Below are positions 23,467 through 32,495 of a stretch of DNA of 33,450 nucleotides, in pieces. Where the stretch lies: the NCBI GenBank assembly GCA_003648765.1, contig QMPV01000014.1:1-33450 (forward strand). Reading direction: 5' to 3'. The notes beneath the pieces are model-generated. The model was not told where the DNA came from, did not search any database, and was given only the letters and a program-made list of their open reading frames with translations. Positions within the stretch are counted from its first letter, which is position 1, and each line of letters begins with the position of its first letter. Source of the stretch: Candidatus Aminicenantota bacterium (lineage in GTDB: Bacteria; Acidobacteriota; Aminicenantia; Aminicenantales; Aminicenantaceae). The translations under genes were made by a program, and so were the position numbers.

Positions 23467-23732
23467 CTTTTTCGAGCTATCCTTTCAATATATTTAGCAA
23501 TAGCAATTACCCCGATAAAATTGAGCACAGCGTAAGCCAGAGTAATATCAATAAACATGTCAATTCGGTCAAACATATAACCGATAAGTAAAATCAGAAC
23601 CATGGTTTTAGTCCCAATGGCTCCAGCTCCCAACATTCTATCCATCAAACGGGGACCAGCAATGACTCGATAGAGAGGAATAAAAATAACGATGGTCAAA
23701 TAAACTGCCACTAGAGTAAAAAAGTCATGCAT
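23463..23732 (-). CDS. mrpF: MrpF/MnhF antiporter subunit
   Basis: An 89-residue protein with three helices. The MrpF motifs are YRVIAGPRLMDRMLG after helix 1 and DITLAYAVLNFIG in helix 3, including the conserved Asp. Its ATG overlaps the mrpE stop by one base. It corresponds to MbhB. Confidence 0.94.
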   Translation of the reverse strand: MHDFFTLVAVYLTIVIFIPLYRVIAGPRLMDRMLGAGAIGTKTMVLILLIGYMFDRIDMFIDITLAYAVLNFIGVIAIAKYIERIARKR

Positions 23733-24289
23733 TAGAGTCCCTTTGTTGTTCGAAGTATTTTAACTTCAGAAATAACTGTAGAAGGCCGCCGCTGATATAA
23801 CTTAGCCACTTGAAAAGGAAGGCTGCCATCAATAATGGATGTGGCCGAAGCATCCATCAAGGCATGGACGATAAATTCATCATTATCAATTCTGATGGTC
23901 AAGGTGCCAGGGGTTAAAGTAATGGAGTTACCCAAAATTACTTTAGCGGTTACATTGGGCAGTTTAGTCCGAAATTTGATAAGGGAAGGATTAATGGGAA
24001 TCTTGGGATGGAGAACCACATAAGCCACTTGCAAACTGGCTAAAATAATCTGCCAGGTCAACCAGGGAATATAGAAAACCATTTTCACCAACCGGAGAGG
24101 TCTGACCTGGGCAATGCCATGACGAAAATAAAGATGATGATTAAGGCGCAGGTGAACCAAGGTGACCAATGCTGCTGAGAGAAAGCCAATGGTGACATGA
24201 AAATAGTCAAATTTCCCACTAAGAATGAGCCATAAACCAGCTAGGACTAAGAATTGAATAATTGTTCCTTTAATAAAGGCTTTTTTCAT
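23732..24289 (-). CDS. mrpE: MrpE/MnhE antiporter subunit
   Basis: A 185-residue protein with N-terminal membrane helices and a soluble C-terminal domain carrying LGNSITLTPGTLTIRID, the MrpE hallmark. It is the first gene of the Mrp-type cluster, corresponding to MbhA. An AAAGGTG site precedes the ATG. It lies 175 bases downstream of the DUF481 gene on the same strand. I found no clear promoter in that gap, so read-through from upstream is possible. Confidence 0.93.
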   Translation of the reverse strand: MKKAFIKGTIIQFLVLAGLWLILSGKFDYFHVTIGFLSAALVTLVHLRLNHHLYFRHGIAQVRPLRLVKMVFYIPWLTWQIILASLQVAYVVLHPKIPINPSLIKFRTKLPNVTAKVILGNSITLTPGTLTIRIDNDEFIVHALMDASATSIIDGSLPFQVAKLYQRRPSTVISEVKILRTTKGL

Positions 24290-24464
24290 AGATATAGCAC
24301 CTTTACTCTGGAAAAAAGAATTTATTTTAACTTAACCGCTGCTACCAGTGGTCAAACCTGTCTTTAAAAGAAAATAATATCTATCACAAGTCGGGAGTAG
24401 ATGTAAAGTCTTGGGCTTTATTCACCTCTCCCCGTCAGATTAAAACAGAAGTAGTTTGATTTTT

Positions 24465-25271
24465 TTAGAGTTTAACTACAAAAGAACTCAGTAAATATAA
24501 GTCGGTATGTTTATATCCGGGAACGGGCTTGCGCTCAAAAATCACCTGAAGGCTGGTATTTAAGGCGAAATATTTGCTAATCGAAGTGGTGATGGCCGCG
24601 TAGGAATTGGTCCGGTAATCCAGGAGGTCTTCCAAATTTAAAAAGATTGTTTCCTGAAGATGAAGGCGGGCCGAATCATTTATTTGATAAACCCACCGGT
24701 GAACCATCAAAGCCGAAATAAAAGCAGCACTCATTGTTTTCTCAATTACGGCTGAAGGATTGTTGATATTTTTAAGATTAACTCTTCTAGTAGTGTCTTC
24801 GTTGTTCCAACCAATAGCCGCTTCCGAAGACAATTCAGTATTTTTTCTTTTTATCCAATTACAACCTCCTCCAAGAGAAAGGGCTATCCGGTAATCGTAG
24901 CCTGCCTGCCGGTTTCTTTCAAAACGAGAAAAACCTAAGAGATAGGCGCGAGAACTTAAATTCCGGTCATATTTGAGATGGACATAATAAATTTCGGTTT
25001 TATGAGCTTGGTTAGAAGTGGCTTTAATAAACCGGCCTTTAAAATTGATCTTGTTTTTATAGAAGGTAAAATTATGATCTGTATCCATACTTAAGGAAAA
25101 GGTTTCACTATTTCCTCGGGTCATGACCAAAGAAAGAGCTGTGGTAGATTTATATTGGAAATTATTCATTTTTTTCTGTTTATTTTGGTCATCAGACATT
25201 AAAAAGGAAGTGGTAGTAATCAGGCAGAATAGAATCAAAAATATATTTTTTTTTTCGACTTCTTGAACCAC
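24465..25271 (-). CDS. DUF481-family (YdiY-like) outer-membrane beta-barrel protein
   Basis: A 268-residue protein with an N-terminal signal (about residues 9-26, IFLILFCLITTTSFL). The mature part alternates polar and aromatic residues as in outer-membrane strands and includes TRGNSETFSLS and RIALSLGGGCNW typical of DUF481; it ends in a hydrophobic strand. The family is thought to be porin-like or salt-induced, with no assigned reaction. The start is a GTG at 25271 with AGGTGA upstream, and the predicted promoter fits it. Codons 6-9 contain a run of ten A (25246-25255). It lies between the nuo and mrp clusters but has its own promoter. Confidence 0.8.
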   Translation of the reverse strand: MVQEVEKKNIFLILFCLITTTSFLMSDDQNKQKKMNNFQYKSTTALSLVMTRGNSETFSLSMDTDHNFTFYKNKINFKGRFIKATSNQAHKTEIYYVHLKYDRNLSSRAYLLGFSRFERNRQAGYDYRIALSLGGGCNWIKRKNTELSSEAAIGWNNEDTTRRVNLKNINNPSAVIEKTMSAAFISALMVHRWVYQINDSARLHLQETIFLNLEDLLDYRTNSYAAITTSISKYFALNTSLQVIFERKPVPGYKHTDLYLLSSFVVKL

Positions 25272-25294
25272 TTTCTCACCTAGCTGGAAAGCTG

Positions 25295-25323
25295 ATTTTA
25301 ACCTAACTTTTTTGATAACTCAA
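25295..25323 (-). promoter_or_regulatory. Promoter of the DUF481 gene
   Basis: Minus strand: TTGAGT (25323-25318), 17 bases, TAAAAT (25300-25295). The start would be near 25288, 17 bases before the GTG, leaving just enough room for the AGGTGA ribosome site. Confidence 0.52.
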
Positions 25324-25447
25324 CCACGTTGTGGGAAAATTTAATTGGCCGAACCAAATTTTAGTTACTTAGTAGCTGAAATTGTGGCTGAAGTAAAATC
25401 ACTCAATTTGTCCAAACAAATGAAGGCCCTGAAGAAAGAGTTTGGCC

Positions 25448-26311
25448 TTATATTTCTTTCTCAGAAAGAGGAAGAAAGAGGAAACGGTCGTTCTGCTGGT
25501 CTACTCGACCGAAAAAGTAATCAGGGTCATGATTAAAAGCAAAGATCCATTTCTCCTGGAAACCCTGAGCGAAAATTTTCTGTTTGTTGGTGATAGTTTC
25601 TAAAGGAAAGAGGTCATAACTCATGACATAGGACAAACCAATGTGGGCTCTAGTGGGAACCAGGTCGCCTAAAAAGAAAATAGTCTGACCAGCCGAATTA
25701 ATCCGAACACATTGGTGATGTCGGGTATGCCCTGGCACGGGAATGACTTCTACTCCAGTGGTAATAGTAAATTTTCCCTCGACTAGTTGGAGACAGCCTT
25801 GGTCAGCTAATGGTTTAAAGGTCTGAGGTAAATAACTAGGTTTATCTCGGGGACTGGGAGAAAGAGCATACTCCCACTCACCCTTCTGGATGATATACTT
25901 AGCTTGAGGGAAGGTGGGCACGAATTTGCCTTTTTCAATCTCTCTGGTGTTGCCTCCACAATGGTCAAAATGGAGGTGGGTATTGACCACAAAATCTATT
26001 TCTTCAGGCCGAAGACCTGCTCCTTGAAGAGCGGCTAATAAATCAGGCTCTCTTTCTACCGAATAATATTTCTTGAATTTCTCCGGCAGGCTCTCCCCTA
26101 CGCCTGTTTCAATCAAAATATTGGCCTCAGGTGTTTGGACAAGTAAGGAATTCAGACCAAGTTTAATCCTATTTTTCTCATCGGCCGGCATTAATTTCTC
26201 CCAGAGAACTTTGGGAACCACTCCAAACATGGCTCCCCCATCGAGATAGAAAAAACCATCTCTGAGGCCCGTGACTTTAATGGAACCTATTTGGAGAGAA
26301 ATGGGGTTCAT
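25448..26311 (-). CDS. MBL-fold metallohydrolase coupled to nuoI
   Basis: A 287-residue metallo-beta-lactamase-fold hydrolase. The metal ligands are complete: His112, His114, Asp116 and His117 in THLHFDH, His195 in PGHTRHH, Asp216 in FLGDLVPT and His261 in FNHDPD. The overall pattern resembles the lactonase/YtnP-like branch that includes AHL lactonases. No export signal is seen. Its ATG overlaps the nuoI stop (ATGA), so it is the last gene of the nuo transcript. The substrate is unknown, and its link to the respiratory complex rests only on this coupling. Confidence 0.88.
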   Translation of the reverse strand: MNPISLQIGSIKVTGLRDGFFYLDGGAMFGVVPKVLWEKLMPADEKNRIKLGLNSLLVQTPEANILIETGVGESLPEKFKKYYSVEREPDLLAALQGAGLRPEEIDFVVNTHLHFDHCGGNTREIEKGKFVPTFPQAKYIIQKGEWEYALSPSPRDKPSYLPQTFKPLADQGCLQLVEGKFTITTGVEVIPVPGHTRHHQCVRINSAGQTIFFLGDLVPTRAHIGLSYVMSYDLFPLETITNKQKIFAQGFQEKWIFAFNHDPDYFFGRVDQQNDRFLFLPLSEKEI

Positions 26312-26784
26312 TGAAGGAGCTTTTCTAAATCATAAAGAAGGTCTAGGCGTGAATATTCAGCCAGTTCAATTTTCTGGGTATCCATGCGGAGAGCATCTTC
26401 CGGACAGGCTTCAACGCAGAAACCACAGAAACAGCAACGGCTGAGGTCGATAATAAATTTAGCCGGATATTTCTGAAATTCATCGTCTTCTGGGTCTTCG
26501 GCTGCTTCAATATAAATACATTCGGAAGGACAGGTGGTGGCGCATAACATACAAACAACGCAACGGGGTCGGCCATCTTCTCTTTTCAGGAGACGATGAA
26601 GACTGCGGTGACGATAGGCAATTTCCTTTTTTTCTTCAGGATATTGAATAGTGACAGCACCTTTACGCCTGGTCTTGATCCCCAAGAGATTAAGGGTGTG
26701 AAACCACATATTGACCACAAAATGTCTGGTAGTTACCCAGGCGCCATGGATAATTTCAAGAAAGTATTCTAAAGCTTTTATCAT
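26308..26784 (-). CDS. nuoI: NADH-quinone oxidoreductase subunit I (8Fe ferredoxin type)
   Basis: A 158-residue protein with two CxxCxxCxxxC motifs: Cys75, 78, 81 and 85, and Cys117, 120, 123 and 127. They bind the N6a and N6b tetranuclear clusters that carry electrons from NuoG towards NuoB. The N-terminal stretch (about residues 5-35) can lie along the membrane as in complex I. It starts six bases after the nuoH stop. Confidence 0.96.
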   Translation of the reverse strand: MIKALEYFLEIIHGAWVTTRHFVVNMWFHTLNLLGIKTRRKGAVTIQYPEEKKEIAYRHRSLHRLLKREDGRPRCVVCMLCATTCPSECIYIEAAEDPEDDEFQKYPAKFIIDLSRCCFCGFCVEACPEDALRMDTQKIELAEYSRLDLLYDLEKLLQ

Positions 26785-26790
26785 CGTTCT

Positions 26791-27864
26791 CTATAAACTG
26801 AGAATAATAGCCGTACCCATAATATTGACAAAACACAAAGGAATTAATAACTTCCAACCAAAATTCATCAGCTGGTCGTAACGGAAGCGAGGATATGTCC
26901 AGCGCACTAGTATTTGGAACCAGCAGAAGAAAAAGACCTTCAAATTAAAGGCTAACAATTGGAGAATGACAACCACGGCTCGGGGGAGAACCCAAACAGT
27001 GCCCCAGGGAAAATGAAAGCCGTCAGCCCAGAGCCAGGGGACCTGCCACCCACCAAAAAAGAGAGTGGTGATAAGGCAACTAATAATAACAACTTCCATA
27101 AAATCGGTCATCATAAACATACCCCATTTGAGGCCACTGTATTCTGTAAAAAAGCCAATTATCTCCGATTCACCTTCGGGTAAATCAAAAGGCACTCTTT
27201 TTGTTTCGGCTAGAGCAGCGAAAAGAAAAAGCAGGAAACCCAAGGGTTGGAGAAATATGCCCCATTTCGGTAACCATCCCCAGAAGTGCTGACCCTGGTA
27301 GGCGACGATTTCCGAGAGGCGCAACGACGGATAAACAAGGATCAAGCCTACCAGGGAAAGCCCCAGGGCAATTTCGTAGGAAATCATTTGGGCTGCTCCT
27401 CGCAACCCGCCGATAATGGTATAGCGATTATTGGAGGACCATCCAGAAAGGAGGATTCCATAAATACCAAGAGAAAGAAGAGCCAAAATTAATAAAAGCC
27501 CCACATGGGTATCAATTATTTGTAAATTAATGAGCCGGCCGCCAATTTCAATTTTATCCCCAAAGGGAATAACCGCAATAGTCACCGCCACGAAGAAAAA
27601 AGAGGTAAATGGGGCTAAATTATGGAGGATTTTTTTAGAAAAAGGCGGCGTAAAATCTTCTTTAAAAATCATTTTAATGGCGTCCGCGAAGGGCTGAAAA
27701 AGTCCTATTACCCTTAAACCAAGTATAGAGGCTCGGTTGGCTCCAATTCGGTCTTGAATAACAGCACTTTCTTTCCGTTCTAGCCAGGTCAAGTAGAGAG
27801 TCAGGGTTAAAAACCAGGCCAGAGCCAGTATAATTTTAGCTAAGACAATTAATGTCTCAATCAC
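26791..27864 (-). CDS. nuoH: NADH-quinone oxidoreductase subunit H
   Basis: A 357-residue membrane protein with about eight helices. Diagnostic segments are WLERKESAVIQDRIGANRA after helix 1 and AETKRVPFDLPEGESEI in the quinone-chamber loop. It connects the quinone site to the antiporter arm. The start is a GTG overlapping the nuoG stop (GTGA), with GAGG upstream. NuoH is the natural attachment point for whichever membrane arm this complex uses. Confidence 0.96.
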   Translation of the reverse strand: MIETLIVLAKIILALAWFLTLTLYLTWLERKESAVIQDRIGANRASILGLRVIGLFQPFADAIKMIFKEDFTPPFSKKILHNLAPFTSFFFVAVTIAVIPFGDKIEIGGRLINLQIIDTHVGLLLILALLSLGIYGILLSGWSSNNRYTIIGGLRGAAQMISYEIALGLSLVGLILVYPSLRLSEIVAYQGQHFWGWLPKWGIFLQPLGFLLFLFAALAETKRVPFDLPEGESEIIGFFTEYSGLKWGMFMMTDFMEVVIISCLITTLFFGGWQVPWLWADGFHFPWGTVWVLPRAVVVILQLLAFNLKVFFFCWFQILVRWTYPRFRYDQLMNFGWKLLIPLCFVNIMGTAIILSL

Positions 27865-29417
27865 TTTGAACCTCGAAAATATGAAATATCCTGGCTAAGC
27901 TGGTCAAAAACAGCCGCTGGGGTTTTCAATTGGCGATAGAAAGAAAAATTAATGCCTAGCCCACGGCCGAGAGTTAGTAGAATTTCTCTTTCGCTGCGGG
28001 CCGTTCCAGGAGGAGTTAAGGCAGCGGGAAATTTTTGAAGCTTCTCTTCAACATTAACTACAGAACCTTCTTTTTCCGCCAAAAGAGTTGTGGGGAAAAC
28101 CACATCAACTTGGTTCATTAAAGCAGTTTGATGAGCGGTGAAAAGTACTGAGAAATGGCTTTTTTCCAGAAGGGATCGGAGCTGGTTGTATTGATCTTCT
28201 CCATGAGGAAGATAAGCAAAAATAATCAGAATTTCCAGCTCCGTCAAGGGCTTCTCAGGAGGAAATTTTTGCGGCTGGAGGCCGATCAGTTCTAATCCCT
28301 TAAGATTAGGGGTCCGGGAAGGAGTGAGCAGCCAGTTGTCTCCTTCTCCTTCAGGCGGATCTATGAGAAAAATATTCACTTCGGGTAGGTCCTCTTGAAA
28401 GATTTTTTTGGCTAGATATAGCTCCTCGTTAGTCAAAGCGGAGTGAAGGACCAGGCCAATTCGGTTGGTTTTCTTTTTTAAATAAAATTCTTTAATCTTC
28501 TTGACCAATCGTTCAATTTGAGAGTCCCAGTCTCCTTCTTGAGCTTGACCATTCTCTCTGACCAAAACTTTGGTGGCTCTTTTTTTCTCTAAATAGGCAT
28601 AATTATAACGGCCGAAATCACAAATCCAGTAATCGTTTATTTCCGGATTCTCTCTTGCCCTGATCCGGTAAACATATTTGTCCAGTTCAACCCGAGGGAA
28701 GCCCACATGGTAATCAATATAAATACTACAAGCTCGGCTACAATGGGGGCAGATGGAGGGACCACTTTGGAGGAACCAGCTGCGGGTTTGAAAACGGAAA
28801 TCCTTATCAGTAATGGCTCCTACCGGACATAACTCGGCTAGATTGCCCGAATAATTATTATCCACGGGCTGACCCGGAAAATAATCTATTTCCGAACGTA
28901 GGCCTCGTTGAAAAACACCTAATTCACCGGTACGGGTAATTTCTTTCAGAAAGCGGACACAGCGTGTACAAAGAATACATCGTTCCCGATCGAGGATAAG
29001 GTTTTTGCCTAAGGCTACTTTTTTTGATTTTCTTTCTTTATTTTCTTTGAATTGGCTGTCAAATAAGCCATACTCTTGATAGTAATCTTGAAGCTGACAA
29101 TTCCCAGCTTTATCACAAATAGGACAATCCAAAGGATGTTCAGCCAGAAGGAATTCTAAAACTGACCGTCGGGCCTGACGCACCGTCTCACTTTGAGTAG
29201 AAATGGTCATACCCTCTTGGACGATGGTCGAACAGGCAAGTTCCAATTTAGGTCGACCTTCAATCTCCACCAGACAAAGTCGACAGCTTCCTTCCGGCGG
29301 AAAAGCAGGATGAAAACAAAGATGGGGGATTTCAATCCCGATAGATTCCGCTGCCTGGAGAATGGTCATCCCTTCTTTAACTTCAACCTGACGACCATCA
29401 ATTGTTATTTTCACCAT
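27861..29417 (-). CDS. nuoG: NADH-quinone oxidoreductase subunit G (short form)
   Basis: A 518-residue iron-sulfur protein of the N module. Cys34, 45, 48 and 62 fit N1b. His94 with Cys98, 101 and 107 fits the His-ligated N5. Cys147, 150, 153 and 197 fit N4. Cys223, 226, 230 and 266 fit the off-path N7 cluster. The molybdopterin-like domain is short compared with the roughly 900-residue E. coli protein. A TTG at 29426 is possible (TTGA overlap), but the ATG at 29417 gives the usual MVKITIDG start five bases after the nuoF stop. Confidence 0.95.
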   Translation of the reverse strand: MVKITIDGRQVEVKEGMTILQAAESIGIEIPHLCFHPAFPPEGSCRLCLVEIEGRPKLELACSTIVQEGMTISTQSETVRQARRSVLEFLLAEHPLDCPICDKAGNCQLQDYYQEYGLFDSQFKENKERKSKKVALGKNLILDRERCILCTRCVRFLKEITRTGELGVFQRGLRSEIDYFPGQPVDNNYSGNLAELCPVGAITDKDFRFQTRSWFLQSGPSICPHCSRACSIYIDYHVGFPRVELDKYVYRIRARENPEINDYWICDFGRYNYAYLEKKRATKVLVRENGQAQEGDWDSQIERLVKKIKEFYLKKKTNRIGLVLHSALTNEELYLAKKIFQEDLPEVNIFLIDPPEGEGDNWLLTPSRTPNLKGLELIGLQPQKFPPEKPLTELEILIIFAYLPHGEDQYNQLRSLLEKSHFSVLFTAHQTALMNQVDVVFPTTLLAEKEGSVVNVEEKLQKFPAALTPPGTARSEREILLTLGRGLGINFSFYRQLKTPAAVFDQLSQDISYFRGSK

Positions 29418-29422
29418 GGTTA

Positions 29423-30688
29423 TCAATTATCCTTTAAAGACCCTATCTGGTCTAAAAGCTCGTCTTTAAATTTTTCGACAATAGCTAAGATGGGCATAGC
29501 CGCAGCGTCTCCCAGAGGACATAAAGTTTTGCCTTTTATGGCCGAAGCCAACCGAGTAATTGTCTCTAAGTCACCGGGCTGGCCTCCACCGGCGGCTATT
29601 CTCTGAACTATTTTATTAATCCAAGCTACTCCTACCCGACAAGGAGTACACTGACCACATGACTCATGAGCATAAAATTTACTCACCACCCGAAGCACAT
29701 CCAGCATCGAGGTTTCATGATCAATGACAATGACTGCTCCGGAGCCAAGCATGGACCCGGCTTTCATTAATGATTCAAAATCAAGAGGAATATCAATCTC
29801 ATCAGCCTTAAGCACCGGAGCTGACATGCCTCCGGGGATAACTGCCTTGAGTTTTTTTCCTTCGGGCAAGCCTCCAGCATAGTTATAAATTAATTCTCTA
29901 AGGGAAGTACCCAAAGGAAGCTCATAAATTCCAGGCTTTTTAACGGCGCCACTTACTCCAAAGATTCTTGTCCCGCCGTCTTTAGGCAGGCCTATTTGAG
30001 TGAACCATTCGGCTCCGCGAGCCATGATGAAAGGAATATTAGCGATTGTTTCCACATTATTGATGACTGTGGGACAGCCAAAAAGACCAATGGAAGCGGG
30101 GAAAGGCGGTTTCAACCGGGGGTGACCTCTCTTGCCTTCTAATGATTCAAGTAAAGCAGTTTCTTCTCCGCAGATATAGGCCCCAGCCCCTCGATGGACA
30201 ATTACCTCCAGGTCGAAATTACTCCCGAAAATATTTTTACCTAGGAATCCTTTGGCCGTGGCTTCTTCAATGGCTTTTTCCAGTCGCCGGGCGATCATTT
30301 CGTATTCACCCCGGATATAGATGAAAGCTTGGTGGATGCCCACACAATAAGAGGTAATGATTATACCTTCTAGAAGAAGATGAGGGTTGTGGCTCATAAT
30401 ATATTTATCTTTAAAAGTGCCCGGTTCTCCTTCATCAGCATTGACGCAGAGATATTTAGGCTTCTCGACCCCTTGAGGCACAAAGCCCCATTTCACTCCA
30501 GCTGGAAAACCAGCGCCTCCCCTTCCCCGAAGATTGGCGGCTTTAACTTCATTGAGGATGTCTTGGGGTTTCTTGGTTTTAATAGCTTTCTTGGCGGCTT
30601 CATAACCCCCGTTCTGAAGATAGACTTCAATTTTATGGAGATTTTTCAAACCGAATAATTTAGTTAAGTACTTTTCTTTATCCGCCAC
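29423..30688 (-). CDS. nuoF: NADH-quinone oxidoreductase subunit F (NADH/FMN site)
   Basis: A 421-residue flavoprotein. The NADH/FMN-binding glycine motif is GRGGAGFPAG (about 55-64), and a second motif is GAGAYICGEETALLESLEG. Cys344, 347, 350 and 390 bind cluster N3. It oxidises NADH and passes electrons to NuoE and NuoG. The start is a GTG four bases after the nuoE stop with only a weak AGAGTGAT site. Coupling to nuoE is likely. Confidence 0.96.
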   Translation of the reverse strand: MADKEKYLTKLFGLKNLHKIEVYLQNGGYEAAKKAIKTKKPQDILNEVKAANLRGRGGAGFPAGVKWGFVPQGVEKPKYLCVNADEGEPGTFKDKYIMSHNPHLLLEGIIITSYCVGIHQAFIYIRGEYEMIARRLEKAIEEATAKGFLGKNIFGSNFDLEVIVHRGAGAYICGEETALLESLEGKRGHPRLKPPFPASIGLFGCPTVINNVETIANIPFIMARGAEWFTQIGLPKDGGTRIFGVSGAVKKPGIYELPLGTSLRELIYNYAGGLPEGKKLKAVIPGGMSAPVLKADEIDIPLDFESLMKAGSMLGSGAVIVIDHETSMLDVLRVVSKFYAHESCGQCTPCRVGVAWINKIVQRIAAGGGQPGDLETITRLASAIKGKTLCPLGDAAAMPILAIVEKFKDELLDQIGSLKDN

Positions 30689-30692
30689 TTTA

Positions 30693-31163
30693 TCACTCTA
30701 ATCCATCGAGAATTTCATCAATTTTTTCGGGAGTTAAGTTGCCGTAATAATCAAAATTAATCATCATACACGGAGCCTGTTCACAGGCTCCTAAACACTC
30801 GACCGTAGTCAAAGTAAAACGGCCGTCAGCAGTGGTTTCGCCCGGTTTAATGCCTAATTTTTTGATCAAGTAGTTTAAAATATGTTCAGCTCCGGCTAAA
30901 GTGCAACTCAAATTAGTACAAACTTGCAAATGATAACGGCCAATAGGTTTTTCAAGAAACATGGTGTAAAAGGTAATAACTTCCTTGACTCGAACCGGCT
31001 GGAGGCCTAATAGTTCAGCCACCCAAATTTCTGCTTCCTGAGGAATATAGCCCATCTCATTTTGGATGAGATGAAGCACTGGCAAGAGAGCTGCTTGTTT
31101 TTGGGGATATTTGGCGGTCAATTGGGTAATTTTTTTTCTAGTTTCTGGTGAGAGGTCCATCAT
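30693..31163 (-). CDS. nuoE: NADH-quinone oxidoreductase subunit E
   Basis: A 156-residue thioredoxin-like [2Fe-2S] protein. Cys82, Cys87, Cys123 and Cys127 (CTNLSC and CLGAC) bind cluster N1a. The N-terminal helical domain contains LPVLHLIQNEMGYIP, typical of the family. It overlaps the nuoD stop by four bases (ATGATG). Confidence 0.96.
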   Translation of the reverse strand: MMDLSPETRKKITQLTAKYPQKQAALLPVLHLIQNEMGYIPQEAEIWVAELLGLQPVRVKEVITFYTMFLEKPIGRYHLQVCTNLSCTLAGAEHILNYLIKKLGIKPGETTADGRFTLTTVECLGACEQAPCMMINFDYYGNLTPEKIDEILDGLE

Positions 31164-32491
31164 CTATCCAGCTCTCCTCCAATCATGTTGAGAGAACCGA
31201 AAGTAGGAATAACGTCGGCAATATAATGCCCCTCGATCATTTCTTCCAGGGCCGAAACTATATGAAAACAGGGCGCCCGCAAATGGAGACGATAAGGCTT
31301 GTCAGTACCATCGGAAACAATATAATAGCCCAATTCTCCATTGCCGCCCTCTACGGAGAAATAGACTTCGCCTTTAGGTGGCCTAAGGCCATGCCCTCTC
31401 ATGAAATACTTAAAGTGGCGGATTAAACCTTCAATCGTGGTATAGACATCTTCTTTAGGAGGCATAATGTAACGGCGGTCGGAACTCAGAATTAAAGGAT
31501 AATTTTCCTTTTCCATTCCTTGAAGGTTGGGCGAGAGTTTAATTTTTTTCTCCGGGCGTCGCTGCCGTGCCAGCTTGATGGCCTCAGCCGGTTCCAAAGC
31601 ATCTGTCTTAAGCTCACTGGCCGGTGAGCTGTCCGGTAGTTTTTTCATGGCCTGCTCGATTATTCGTAAACTTTGCTCCATTTCCAGCATCCGGACCATA
31701 TAGCGGTCAAAGTTATCTCCCCTTTCTCCTAAAGGAACTTCAAAATCAAGTTGGTCATACACCAGATAAGGATGAGCTTTGCGAACATCATAATAAACTC
31801 CCGTTGACCGCAGGCAAGGTCCTGTCCAACCGTAATTAATGGCCATTTCTGGTGAAACAACGGCAATATCTCTGGTTCTATTGAGGAAAATTTTATTTTT
31901 GTCTAAAAGAGCGTGGACATCTTTGAGCACGAGACGAGTTTCTTTTATGGCCTTGAGGAGGTCTTCTCGCCAACCTTCATGGAGATTTGCTCTAACCCCA
32001 CCAATACGAATATAAGAGGTGGTCATTCGAGCGCCGGTAGTTCGTTCTATAAAATCCCAAATAAATTCACGGGCTTTAATCTTATAAAGAAAAACAGTAA
32101 AGGCGCCACATTCCATGGCCATGGCCGCTAAACAGGTTAAATGGTCAGAAATCCGGCTTAACTCACTCATTATCACTCGGATGTATTGGGCATGCTCAGG
32201 GACTTCCAGACCCAACATTTTTTCCATGGTCATTACATAGCCCAGATTATTAATCAATGGGGAAACGTAATTCAAACGGTCGGTATAAGGTAATAAATTA
32301 AAATAAGTTCGGTTTTCACAGATTTTTTCAAAGCCGCGGTGGAGATAACCAATTTCGACTTCTGAATTAAGGATTCGTTCACCATCCAATTCGAGCATAA
32401 TTCTGATGGTGCCATGCATGGCCGGATGCGAAGGGCCCATATTGAGCAGCATACTTTCCCGCCGGGCTTCCTTCTGTATTCTGGTCGTCAT
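31160..32491 (-). CDS. nuoD: NADH-quinone oxidoreductase subunit D (49 kDa) with an insertion
   Basis: A 443-residue quinone-site subunit. GPSHPAMHG (His26) and Tyr75 in TDRLNYVSP align by motif and by spacing (49 residues) with His38 and Tyr87 of Thermus Nqo4, which line the quinone head-group site. The CxxC pairs that bind nickel and iron in [NiFe] hydrogenases are absent, so this is a true complex I subunit. Between SLRIIEQAMKKLPD (about 274-287) and MPPKEDVYTTIEG (about 343) there is a charged segment of about 55 residues, longer than in standard NuoD. An AAAGGAT site precedes the ATG. Confidence 0.95.
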   Translation of the reverse strand: MTTRIQKEARRESMLLNMGPSHPAMHGTIRIMLELDGERILNSEVEIGYLHRGFEKICENRTYFNLLPYTDRLNYVSPLINNLGYVMTMEKMLGLEVPEHAQYIRVIMSELSRISDHLTCLAAMAMECGAFTVFLYKIKAREFIWDFIERTTGARMTTSYIRIGGVRANLHEGWREDLLKAIKETRLVLKDVHALLDKNKIFLNRTRDIAVVSPEMAINYGWTGPCLRSTGVYYDVRKAHPYLVYDQLDFEVPLGERGDNFDRYMVRMLEMEQSLRIIEQAMKKLPDSSPASELKTDALEPAEAIKLARQRRPEKKIKLSPNLQGMEKENYPLILSSDRRYIMPPKEDVYTTIEGLIRHFKYFMRGHGLRPPKGEVYFSVEGGNGELGYYIVSDGTDKPYRLHLRAPCFHIVSALEEMIEGHYIADVIPTFGSLNMIGGELDR

Positions 32492-32495
32492 TTTT

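Noticed and set aside
25345-25536. 63-codon plus-strand frame between the DUF481 and MBL genes
   Set aside because: Half of it overlaps the MBL gene in antisense, there is no ribosome site, and the intergenic part is explained by the DUF481 promoter region.
29193-29606. 137-codon plus-strand frame over the nuoF-nuoG junction
   Set aside because: Antisense to two certain genes; the composition is that of a reverse-frame shadow.
31160-32491. NuoD as a [NiFe]-hydrogenase large subunit, given the Mbh-like membrane genes
   Set aside because: Neither the N-terminal nor the C-terminal CxxC pair needed for nickel binding is present, while the quinone-site His26 and Tyr75 are.
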